Assembly (NCBI GenBank): GCA_030765135.1
Contig: JAVCDC010000077.1
Location: 20,400 to 84,399, forward strand
Origin: Candidatus Tritonobacter lacicola
GTDB taxonomy: Bacteria; Auribacterota; Tritonobacteria; Tritonobacterales; Tritonobacteraceae
Direction: 5' to 3'
DNA length: 64,000 nt
Of the stretch, positions 1-11,809 are shown piece by piece (position 1 is the first letter of the stretch; each line of letters starts with the position of its first letter). Below the pieces are notes generated by a model. It worked only from the letters and a program-made list of their open reading frames with translations. It had not been told where the DNA came from and searched no databases. The position numbers and the translations under genes were made by a program.

Positions 1-841
1 CCAGCTTCTTGAACTTCTTCATCAGGGACTTCGTCACGTGCCCGGGCCCGCCCAGGCCGATCTTCCTGCCGTCGACCTTGACAACCGGGACTATCTCGGC
101 AGCCGTGCCGGTGAGGAAACACTCATCGGCATTGTAGATGTCGTGGCGTGTCATAACAATGGGCTTGACCACCATGCCGGAGTCCCTGGCGATATCTATG
201 ACACACGCTCTCGTTATACCCTCGAGTACTCCCATATATATGGAGGGAGTAAATATGACCCCCTTTCTCACGGTGAAAATGTTGTCCCCCGTGCACTCGG
301 AAACGAAACCGAACGAATTCAGCATGACTGCCTCCGGCAAACCCGAGTTAAGGGCCTCTATCTTGGCCAGTATGTTATTAAGGTAATTGAGAGATTTTAT
401 CCTGGGGCTGACGGCCTCCGCGATGTTCCTCTGCGTGCCGACCGTGATGACGGTGAGACCCTCCCTGTAAAACCTCGGCGGATAGAGAATAATTTTATCC
501 ACGATGATTATGATCTGCGGGTTCCTGCACGTGAAGGGATTAAGGCCGAGCGAACCTGCCCCACGTGTAACAATCAGCCGGATATAGGCATTCTTGAGCT
601 TGTTGAGCCTGACAGCCCTGATAACATCCCCGGTAAGCTTATCCTTCGATGCGGGGATCTCCAGCATGATCGACGTGGCCGATTCGTAGAGCCTATCGAT
701 ATGATCGCGGAGCTTGAATACCCGGCCGTTGTAAACCCGGATGCCCTCGAAGATGCCGTCGCCGTAGAGCAGGCCGTGATCGAAGACCGAAACCTTCGCC
801 GTCCTCTTCGAATAATATTTGCCGTTGATAGATATCTTCAT
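1..841 (-). CDS. ilvE: Branched-chain amino acid aminotransferase (class IV), 3' end truncated by window edge
   Basis: Reverse complement from 841 reads MKISINGKYYSKRTAKVSVFDHGLLYGDGIFEGIRVYNGRVFKLRDHIDRLYESA..., the class IV aminotransferase N-terminus; frame stays open to the window edge. Confidence 0.9.
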   Translation of the reverse strand, partial: MKISINGKYYSKRTAKVSVFDHGLLYGDGIFEGIRVYNGRVFKLRDHIDRLYESATSIMLEIPASKDKLTGDVIRAVRLNKLKNAYIRLIVTRGAGSLGLNPFTCRNPQIIIIVDKIILYPPRFYREGLTVITVGTQRNIAEAVSPRIKSLNYLNNILAKIEALNSGLPEAVMLNSFGFVSECTGDNIFTVRKGVIFTPSIYMGVLEGITRACVIDIARDSGMVVKPIVMTRHDIYNADECFLTGTAAEIVPVVKVDGRKIGLGGPGHVTKSLMKKFKKL

Positions 842-845
842 CGCT

Positions 846-1574
846 TCACAGTCCCCCTCGTCCGTTGCCCTCAACAACACGCCCGTCAATCATTCTTACC
901 GTCCTGTTTCCTATCCCGCTCAGCTCCGGATCGTGCGTAACGACCAGAAACGTCTGTCCCTTCTCCCGCGCAAGTCCGGCCAGCAACTCGTGGAGCCGTC
1001 GGCTCGTCTCCGTGTCGAGGTTGCCGCTCGGCTCATCGGCCATGACTATCTTAGGCCTGTTCATGAGAGCCCTGGCAATCGCAACCCGCTGCTGCTCCCC
1101 TCCGGAAAGCTCCCGGGGCTTATGGCCCGTTCGCTCCTCCAGGCCGACGTCGGAAAGGAGTTCCAGCGCCCTCATCCTCAGCTCCGTCCGTCGCCTACGG
1201 CTGTCGTTGAATATCATCGCCGGAAGAAGGACGTTCTCGAGGGCCGTGAACTCCGGAAGAAGATGATAAAACTGGAAGACGAAACCGACCTTCCTGTTCC
1301 TCACCCTGGCCCTCTCCCGCTCCCCCAGCGCGAAGAGATCCACCCCATCAAGAAACACCTTCCCTGACGTCGGGACATCGAGCCCTCCGAGAAGATGGAG
1401 AAGGGTGCTCTTCCCCACGCCCGAAGAGCCCATTATTATGAGGACCTCTCCTCCTCGAACCTCCAGGTCGATGCCCTTGAGGACCTCGAGACTCTTTCGC
1501 CCCATACTATAAGATTTGTGGAGATTCCGCGCAACCAGTAACTGGTCTCCCCTCTTTTGCCCGGGTCCGTTCAT
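846..1574 (-). CDS. lolD: Lipoprotein-releasing ABC transporter ATP-binding protein LolD
   Basis: Walker A GSSGVGKST, signature LSGGEQQRVAIARAL, Walker B VMADEPSGNLD; next to a LolC/E permease. Confidence 0.9.
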   Translation of the reverse strand: MNGPGQKRGDQLLVARNLHKSYSMGRKSLEVLKGIDLEVRGGEVLIIMGSSGVGKSTLLHLLGGLDVPTSGKVFLDGVDLFALGERERARVRNRKVGFVFQFYHLLPEFTALENVLLPAMIFNDSRRRRTELRMRALELLSDVGLEERTGHKPRELSGGEQQRVAIARALMNRPKIVMADEPSGNLDTETSRRLHELLAGLAREKGQTFLVVTHDPELSGIGNRTVRMIDGRVVEGNGRGGL

Positions 1575-1757
1575 CGAACTGTCATCCTGTGTCTCTTTAC
1601 AACTTGTCTAATGCAAAGCATCTAATAACCAATCACCAAGAAACAAGGTACAAACAATAACCAATAATCAATATCCAATGACCAAACCGCTTGATTATTG
1701 AATTATATATCTTGGTTGTTAGACCTCTATTGCAGTTCGTAGTATATAGCGCCCCTA

Positions 1758-2987
1758 TTATTCGTATCGTAAAGCTTCCACCGGTTTCAGGCGTGACGCC
1801 TTCCATGAGGGATAGAGGGCCGCACAAATGCTCATCGCCACCGCGCACAGCGAAATAACGACCACGTCCTTCATGAAGATATCTGCGGGTATCCTATCAA
1901 AATAGTAGACATCGCTCGGAAAGAGCTGAAAACCGGTGACCTGCCCCACGAAATCGGCAATAGGATTGATGTTCGCCGCGAACCACACGCCGGCCAGAAC
2001 GCCGAAGATCACTCCCATAACGCCGATGATGAACCCCTCGAGCGTGAATATGGTCATGACGCTCCGGGAGCTGCACCCGAGGGCCTTCAGTATGCCGATG
2101 TCCTTAGTCTTCACCATCACCATCATGATGAGAGTGCTGATGATGTTCAGCGCTGCCACCAGGATGATAAAGATGAGGATGATGAACATGACCTTCTTCT
2201 CCATTTTTACTGCCGAGAAGAGCGTGGGATTGAGGTCCATCCAGCCCAGCACCCTATAGCTGGAGCCGAGGAGCACTCGGAGGCTCTTCTTGAGATCGTG
2301 GGCCTTTTCCAGTTTGTCCGTGGAAAGGCTCAGTCCGCTCACGCCGCCGCCGATCCTGAAGAGCTTCTGGGCAGTGTCGAGGGAGACATAGGCCATGTTG
2401 GCGTCGTACTCGTACATGCCTGAGTCGAAGATGCCGACGACCTCGCTCTCGACCACTATCTGGACGGGACCCGATGGCGTCTGGACCTGGGAGGGGGATA
2501 TGATCTTCGCAACATCCCCCTCAAGAAGGCCCAGTCTCTTGGAAAGCTCTTCGCCCAGGATGATACCGTCCCCCTGGAAGTCAAGGCCGCCCTTGACGAT
2601 ATACCTGCTGATGGCGGAGACCTCCTGCTCTTTTTTCGGGTCTATCCCCCGCACGACGAACCCCATGGCCTTCCCGTGAGCCCGCAGCAGCGCCTGCCCG
2701 GTGATGAACGGCGCGCCGGCGGTCACGCCGTCGACCAAGAGAACCCGGTCGAGCACCTCCTGATAGTCGTGCATATTGCCCCTCGTACTGTGGATCGTGA
2801 GGTGAGAGAAGGTGCCCATCAGCTTCTCCTCGAGCTCGCGTTCGAAGCCGCCCATCACACTGAGAACGACGATTAAAATCATGACGCCGGCCCCGACCCC
2901 CACCACGGAGAATATCCTATTGAGGAGAAGGGACTGCTTCCGCATGGAGCTGAGATAGCGCCAACTTATGAAAAGCTCGAATCTCAT
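1758..2987 (-). CDS. Lipoprotein-releasing ABC transporter permease (LolC/LolE family)
   Basis: 409 aa; MRFELFISWRYLSSMRKQSLLLNRIFSVVGVGAGVMILIVVLSVMGGFE N-terminus and FtsX-like C-terminal TM block. Confidence 0.88.
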   Translation of the reverse strand: MRFELFISWRYLSSMRKQSLLLNRIFSVVGVGAGVMILIVVLSVMGGFERELEEKLMGTFSHLTIHSTRGNMHDYQEVLDRVLLVDGVTAGAPFITGQALLRAHGKAMGFVVRGIDPKKEQEVSAISRYIVKGGLDFQGDGIILGEELSKRLGLLEGDVAKIISPSQVQTPSGPVQIVVESEVVGIFDSGMYEYDANMAYVSLDTAQKLFRIGGGVSGLSLSTDKLEKAHDLKKSLRVLLGSSYRVLGWMDLNPTLFSAVKMEKKVMFIILIFIILVAALNIISTLIMMVMVKTKDIGILKALGCSSRSVMTIFTLEGFIIGVMGVIFGVLAGVWFAANINPIADFVGQVTGFQLFPSDVYYFDRIPADIFMKDVVVISLCAVAMSICAALYPSWKASRLKPVEALRYE

Positions 2988-4423
2988 GAACTCTCGGGCC
3001 TCAGCTGCGGGAAGAGGATGACCTCGCGTATGGACGCCTTGCCGGTGAGGATCATAACGAGCCTGTCGATGCCTATCCCGAGGCCGCCGGCGGGCGGCAT
3101 TCCGTGCTCAAGGGCCGTGACAAAATCATCGTCCAGCTCCCGCCCCTCCTTCTCGCCGCTCCTGAGCTGCCTTTCAAACCGCTTCCTCTGCTCGATCGGG
3201 TCGTTCAGCTCGGAGTACGCGTTGGCCAGCTCCTCGCCCCCGGCGAAGAGCTCGAAGCGCTCGCACAGGGACGGGTTATCATCTCTCGCCCTGGCAAGGG
3301 GAGACAACGGTACGGGGTAATCCGTCACGAAGGTCGGATCGATGAACTTCGGGGAAGCGGCTTTCTCCAGGATCTCATTCATGACCTCCTCGTCCGACGA
3401 GCAGCCGGAGACGTCCAGGTCGAGGCAGCCCGCAACCTCCCGAACGTCCATCTTGTCGCCCGGCTTCACGCCCCCCGCTTCGCGAACTGCGTCCTCGAAG
3501 GTGAGGCGGCGCCACGGTGGGGAGAGGTCGATCCGACGCCCCTCGCCGTCGGTAACACCGGTCCCCCCGCAGACCTCCATCGCGACGTGGGCGATCAGCT
3601 CCTCCGTCAGGGTCATCATATCCGTGTAGTCGGCGTAGGCCCAGTAGACCTCGAGCATTGTGAACTCGGGGTTATGAAAGCGGGACAGCCCCTCGTTCCT
3701 GAAGCTCCTGTTGAGCTCGTATATCTTCTCGAACCCACCCACGAGGAGACGTTTCAGGAACAGCTCGGGAGCAATGCGCAGGTACAGGTCGGCATCGAGG
3801 GCGTTGTGATGGGTGCGAAAGGGCTCCGCCACCGCGCCCCCGATCCTCTCCTGCATCATCGGCGTCTCGACCTCGAGGAAACCCCGGCCGTCCAGAAACG
3901 CCCGTATGGTCGAGATGGCGCGGGACCTCGTGACGAACGTTTCCTTCACGCCCGGGTTCGAGATCAGGTCCAGGTAGCGCTTCCTGAACCTCGTTTCGAT
4001 GTCCTTGAGGCCGTGCCACTTCTCGGGGAGGGGCCTCAACGCCTTGGCCAGAATTTTCAATTCATTGACCTTAAGCGTTATTTCCCCCGTGTTCGTCCTG
4101 AAGAGCTCCCCCTCGGCGCCCAGGATGTCGCCCACGTCGCACTTCTTGAAGAGCTCGTAGGGCCGCTCCCCCACCACGTCCCTCCTGACATATATCTGGA
4201 GCTTCCCGCTACAATCGCTTATGTCGGCGAAAGCCGTGCGGCCGTGCCGCCGGTATGCGGTCAGTCTCCCCGCAACCCTCAACGCCCGGCCCTCCCGGTA
4301 ATCTTCATGGGCCGACCGCGCGCGGTCCCTCCGGAGATATCGTCCGCCGTAGAGCGAAACACCCATCTCCAAGAGCTCCTCCACGCGCTTCTTCTTCTGC
4401 CTGATCTGGTCCTCGAGCTTCAT
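2984..4423 (-). CDS. lysS: Lysyl-tRNA synthetase (class II)
   Basis: 479 aa; OB-fold, FRNEGLSRFHNPEFTMLE motif 2, GLGIGIDRLVMILTGKASIREVILFPQLRP motif 3; ATGA overlap with permease start. Confidence 0.95.
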   Translation of the reverse strand: MKLEDQIRQKKKRVEELLEMGVSLYGGRYLRRDRARSAHEDYREGRALRVAGRLTAYRRHGRTAFADISDCSGKLQIYVRRDVVGERPYELFKKCDVGDILGAEGELFRTNTGEITLKVNELKILAKALRPLPEKWHGLKDIETRFRKRYLDLISNPGVKETFVTRSRAISTIRAFLDGRGFLEVETPMMQERIGGAVAEPFRTHHNALDADLYLRIAPELFLKRLLVGGFEKIYELNRSFRNEGLSRFHNPEFTMLEVYWAYADYTDMMTLTEELIAHVAMEVCGGTGVTDGEGRRIDLSPPWRRLTFEDAVREAGGVKPGDKMDVREVAGCLDLDVSGCSSDEEVMNEILEKAASPKFIDPTFVTDYPVPLSPLARARDDNPSLCERFELFAGGEELANAYSELNDPIEQRKRFERQLRSGEKEGRELDDDFVTALEHGMPPAGGLGIGIDRLVMILTGKASIREVILFPQLRPESS

Positions 4424-4471
4424 GTCAGTTCACTCTATCCTTCGCTAATGACTTAAGAAATAATACCTCTT

Positions 4472-4504
4472 GGGTAGGGGCGGGTTTCAAACCCGCCCCT
4501 ACCC
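4472..4504. repeat. Perfect 15-bp hairpin with 3-nt loop overlapping the prfB stop
   Basis: GGGTAGGGGCGGGTT-TCA-AACCCGCCCCTACCC. Confidence 0.95.
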
Positions 4505-5603
4505 TTTGACTGTGGACCTCAGGTACGCGTCTATGAAGCGGTCTATATCACCGTCCATTACACCACGGACGTTCCCCACTTCCACTTTCGTGCGGTGGTC
4601 CTTGACCATATTGTAGGGATGAAAAACGTACGACCGTATCTGGCTTCCCCACGCTATCTCCATCTTCTCGCCATACTGCTTCCTTATCTCCTCCTCCTTC
4701 TTCGTCCTCTCCATCTCGTACAGCCTCGCCCGCAGAACCTTCATCGCGGAGGCCTTGTTCTTGTGCTGGGACCGCTCGTTCTGGCATGTTACGACCAGGC
4801 CCGTGGGGATATGTGTAATCCGCACCGCCGAGTCCGTGACGTTCACATGCTGACCGCCGGCCCCGCTCGAGCGGAACGTGTCTACACGGAGATCCTTTTC
4901 GTTTATCTCCATCTCGCCGTCGTCCGCGATCTCCGGGATGACCTCGACAGAGGCGAAAGAGGTGTGCCGTCTCTTGCCCGAGTCAAAGGGGGATATCCTG
5001 ACCAGCCTGTGGACCCCTTTCTCCGCCCTGAGAAAACCGAAGGCGTAGTCACCCTTGATTCCGATTGTCACGCTCTTGATCCCCGCCTCTTCACCCGGAA
5101 GAAGGTTGTAGTCAACGATACCGTAACCCTTCCTCTCACACCACCGCCCGTACATCCTGAGAAGCATCTCCGCCCAGTCGCATGACTCCGTCCCGCCCGC
5201 CCCCGCGTTGATGCTCAGGATCGCGTTGCTCCTGTCATGCTCCCCGCTCAGGAGTGCCTTCAGCTCGAATGAACCAACTTCAACCGCCAGCTCTTCGATC
5301 TCGAGGGCGATCTCCCCGAGCAGCGAAGCGCCGTCGGAGTCGGAGGAAGCGAGCTCTATCATCTCCTCCATATCGGCGGCCTTCTTCTCGAAAGCCCGGA
5401 TAGCATCGGTCGGATTCTTGAGGGATGAGAGCTCGTCCACCAATACCCGGGCCCGTTCGCGCGCCTCCCAGAAAGAAGGGGCCGCCATGAGCTCCTCAAT
5501 CTCGGCTATCCGTGAGAGCTTGGCCGGGACGTCAAAGATACACCCGCATCCGAAGGACCCGTTGCCTGGTGTCCTCTAATTTCGCTTTTACTTCTTCATA
5601 CAT
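4499..5603 (-). CDS. prfB: Peptide chain release factor 2, expressed by programmed +1 frameshift at an in-frame TGA (5534..5532)
   Basis: Downstream frame has SGAGGQHVNVTDSAVRITHIPTG GGQ motif. Upstream frame MYEEVKAKLEDTRQRVLRMRVYL ends at TAT-CTT-TGA-C; shifting gives ...VYL-DVPAKLSRIAEIEELMAAPSFW. Confidence 0.93.
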
Positions 5604-5632
5604 AAATTAGCTCGCTTAACTCGCAAATTTAT
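5602..5632. repeat. 31-bp AT/GC palindromic repeat family, copy 1
   Basis: ATAAATTAGCTCGCTTAACTCGCAAATTTAT; 28/31 identical to the 51372 copy. Confidence 0.85.
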
Positions 5633-5715
5633 TACGGATTACAGCCTATAGCTTATGAACTTAACTCAAAAGCTATAACAATATATATGGAAAGAGGCAT
5701 ATCAGGAATACAAAT

Positions 5716-7257
5716 TTACGCTCCCCCTATGCCGGGCCTCTTCCGGAAACAGGCACAAATAAGGGAAACGAATGCGAGAATAAGGCACGCCATTGAAAAG
5801 ACATCTCCGTGCTCAGCGTAGAAAGTCCCCCCGCCGCCGGGACGCACGGAGGCCGTAAGATGCCCCTCCACGAAGATATCATAACCACCGGGGCCCTTTA
5901 ACCTGGCGTACTCCCGCCCGTACCGGTCGATAAAACATGAGACGCCGGTATTGGCGCACCTGACCATCGGCACCCTGTTTTCGACGGTCCTGAACGTTCC
6001 CATGGCGAGATGCTGATACGGCTCGCACGAGCGCCAGAACCAGGCGTCGTTGGTAATGTTTATGAGGAGCCTGGCACCGTTCTTAACGAAGCGGCGCACC
6101 ACGTCCGGAAAGGCGTCCTCGAAACATATAAGGACCCCGACGGGGGCGCCTTTCACGGTGACGACCTTGTAATCCTGCCCGAACGAGAAATCCTGCTCGA
6201 AGGGAACCATGGATGCTATGAAGAAGAGGAGCTTCCTGAAGGGGACGTACTCGCCGAAGATGACAAGATGGATCTTGTCGTACCTGTCCGTCACGTTCTT
6301 CTCCGGTGAGATGAAGAAAGCGCTGTTGTAATAAATATCTTGTCCTTCAACACTCTCCGCGTGGGTCGAGCCTACAATAAAGTGGCACCGGCCCTCGTCG
6401 ATGACATCGGTCACAAGGCCCTGCAGCTCCGGGTCGTACTGCAGGTAGCCGGGCAGCGCCGTCTCCGGCCAGATGAGAATGTCGGGCCCGTCCCTCAGGG
6501 CGGCCATGGAGAGCCTCCTGTACTGGCCCATGATGACGGGTTTTTCAGCGGGATCCCACTTGAAGTGCTGCTCGATGTTACCCTGGACCACGGTGATTTT
6601 GAGCGACGGCTCCGGACCGGGAGGGGAGGAGAGGACGCGCTTACCGTAAAGGAGAACGGCAAGCACCACCGCCGTGGCCGCTACGAGAGGAGCGATCGAT
6701 ACCAGAAAGCCGCGCCGTGCGCGAATACCGCAGAGAAAGCCGTAGAGCGCAACGTTCACCATCACGATGAGAAACGATATGCCGTAGACACCCGTGAACT
6801 CGCATATCTGGATGAGATGTGTCGCCGTGTACTGGGTCGTTCCGGCCACCCCCCAGGGGAAGCCCGTTATGAGGCGGCTGCGTAAGAGCTCGAGGCCAAC
6901 CCACGCGCACGGCGCCGATACGATCAGGGGGACGGGGCGGCACCTTTTCAGCCGGTTGAAAATGACGGCGAAGATTGCGGGGTAAATGGAGATGTACGCC
7001 GATAAGACGATCCAGCCCGCGACGGTCACGTGACAAAGCCAGTAAAGGGAGCCGAAATTGTAAACGGCGCCCATCAGGTAGCCCAGGCCAAACGCCCTTC
7101 CGGGCCTCTTTCCCTCTATGGCGAACAGCAGGGGAAGCAGGCAGGCCCACGGCAGGAAGCTCCAGCCCGGCCGGGGAAACGCCGCCACAAGCATCAAACC
7201 CGACAGGACCGACAACAAGATATCTATATTACCCTTCCTTAATCTACTGCCGTTCAT
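5716..7257 (-). CDS. lnt: Apolipoprotein N-acyltransferase
   Basis: 513 aa; N-terminal TM region plus nitrilase domain (WPETALPGYL, CFEDAFPDVVRRFVKNGARLLINITNDAWF). Confidence 0.92.
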   Translation of the reverse strand: MNGSRLRKGNIDILLSVLSGLMLVAAFPRPGWSFLPWACLLPLLFAIEGKRPGRAFGLGYLMGAVYNFGSLYWLCHVTVAGWIVLSAYISIYPAIFAVIFNRLKRCRPVPLIVSAPCAWVGLELLRSRLITGFPWGVAGTTQYTATHLIQICEFTGVYGISFLIVMVNVALYGFLCGIRARRGFLVSIAPLVAATAVVLAVLLYGKRVLSSPPGPEPSLKITVVQGNIEQHFKWDPAEKPVIMGQYRRLSMAALRDGPDILIWPETALPGYLQYDPELQGLVTDVIDEGRCHFIVGSTHAESVEGQDIYYNSAFFISPEKNVTDRYDKIHLVIFGEYVPFRKLLFFIASMVPFEQDFSFGQDYKVVTVKGAPVGVLICFEDAFPDVVRRFVKNGARLLINITNDAWFWRSCEPYQHLAMGTFRTVENRVPMVRCANTGVSCFIDRYGREYARLKGPGGYDIFVEGHLTASVRPGGGGTFYAEHGDVFSMACLILAFVSLICACFRKRPGIGGA

Positions 7258-7425
7258 GGGAATTCCAATTTAAACTGCTTGGGCCTTTGTGAATTTATTC
7301 ATTGGAGTTTGTTTCGGATTTCGAGTTTCGAATTTAGGATTTTACAGCTAAGAGACCGGGAAAACAGCTTTTTAATTAATCAGGAGAGTGTGGTAGGCAT
7401 TGAAGGCTGGTGTAAAAAGGGTAGT

Positions 7426-10470
<3,045 letters not shown>

Positions 10471-10569
10471 GGTAGCAGCGGTTATAAGTTGAAGATTAAA
10501 TCACTATCCCTATTGCGCGTGTTACTATAAATAGTCACCATGGAGATCACGGATTCCACGGAGAAGATA

Positions 10570-10942
10570 CTAGAGAACAAACCTTTTGATGCCCTGCTTC
10601 AGGATTTTAACATTGAAGTTAATAATCAATCCTACCGTAATGGCGGACAATTTCATATACGTGAGAATCTGAGCTTCGTGGATAGGAAGTATTTTTTTTC
10701 GCACTCTTCAATTCAACGATCAGTTTGTTCCTTACCAATATATCTATACGGTAACCGCAATCCAGCTTCACTCCTTTGTACTCGATAGGTATGGGAACCT
10801 GCAGTTTGAACGGGATATCATTTAAGCTTAACTCCCGGGCCAGGCATTGTTCATAGGTCGTCTCCAGCAGCCCCGGCCCCAGTACCCTGTGAACTTCAAT
10901 GGCGCATCCAATAACTTCCTGGGTTAGTTTCTCATATTTCAC
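10570..10942 (-). pseudogene. GxxExxY-family protein, frameshifted at an A8 homopolymer (10692-10699)
   Basis: [34 protein letters not shown]...[13 protein letters not shown] matches GxxExxY family. Removing one A restores ...[48 protein letters not shown] ending at 10570. Confidence 0.8.
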
Positions 10943-11021
10943 TCCGTGTTCTCCGTGTGCTCCGTGGTTTCAAATAAAGCTTCGTTCCCGTAAAAATGGA
11001 AGTGTACCAAAGTATAAGGGG

Positions 11022-11402
11022 TTAAACCTTCTGCAAGGTTATTGTATCGCCGTCCCTGACGGACTTCAAGACCATCGGGTCGCCGTTGACCTTCCCGATA
11101 ATGTTTACGGCGCTCGCCGGGCGCACCTCCCCGGCAACGCTTATGGGCGTAGGGCCGAAGAATATACAGAAGGCACTGCCCGCCGGCCAGTAGCCGATGT
11201 CTCCCACTTCGACAATCTCTCTCGCAGTCTCGTCGAGGCTTTCATCAACAGGAATTGCGAAGTATATCTCATCCCCCCACGTGCTGACGGCGCCCTCGAT
11301 GGGCATCTCATCCGCCACCTTTTTCGCCGTTCCCGAATCGTTGAGCTCCGCCTCGAGTGCGACCTCCCCCGCCTTTATCTTTATCCTCGTTCCCATACCC
11401 AA
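11022..11402 (-). CDS. Cyclophilin-like fold protein (DUF369/Cyclophil_like family)
   Basis: 126 aa; ...VSTWGDEIYFAIPV..ETAREIVEVGDIGYWPAGSAFCIFFGPTP. Confidence 0.75.
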   Translation of the reverse strand: MGMGTRIKIKAGEVALEAELNDSGTAKKVADEMPIEGAVSTWGDEIYFAIPVDESLDETAREIVEVGDIGYWPAGSAFCIFFGPTPISVAGEVRPASAVNIIGKVNGDPMVLKSVRDGDTITLQKV

Positions 11403-11446
11403 CCCCTATTGTCATAGCCTGCGAGAACCAAACTCATAAAACTTCT

Positions 11447-11650
11447 TTAATACTCTGACCGCCACTTCCTGGCTTTTCTCTGCTCCTCCATCTTCTCGAG
11501 GACGTAGTTCGGTGCATAGACGCCGTCGTAGTGATCGGCGTCCGGCTTGTCGTCCTCCCGGTCGGCAAAATGGCTGCAGCCGGATAAAGCCATCGTGCCG
11601 GATGACAGAAGCAGCGCGGCGGCAAGCATTCTTGTAAATCGTGCCTTCAT
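11447..11650 (-). CDS. Small predicted lipoprotein
   Basis: 67 aa with signal peptide and lipobox MKARFTRMLAAALLLSSGTMALSGC. Confidence 0.6.
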   Translation of the reverse strand: MKARFTRMLAAALLLSSGTMALSGCSHFADREDDKPDADHYDGVYAPNYVLEKMEEQRKARKWRSEY

Positions 11651-11809
11651 AATTTCGATTACATTAAATCATTCCCCGGCACACTAAAACTCACCACACC
11701 GGTATTTGTAGTATATAGTTCCGGCGAAGCGGGAGCACTAATAAATTTACGGTCTTAATTCACCCGATTTATGGGTTGAAGCGGCGGGACCGGAGGCTAT
11801 AATAAAACC

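Noticed and set aside
38-940. 300-aa plus ORF at window start
   Set aside because: Antisense to ilvE and the lolD 3' end; minus-strand protein motifs are unambiguous
3104-4456. 450-aa plus ORF
   Set aside because: Antisense shadow of lysS
7279-7425. Possible repeat-related small RNA in the lnt-secA spacer (ggatttcgagtttcgaatttagga)
   Set aside because: Only weak internal similarity (TTTCGAATTT words); no stable hairpin or terminator seen by eye
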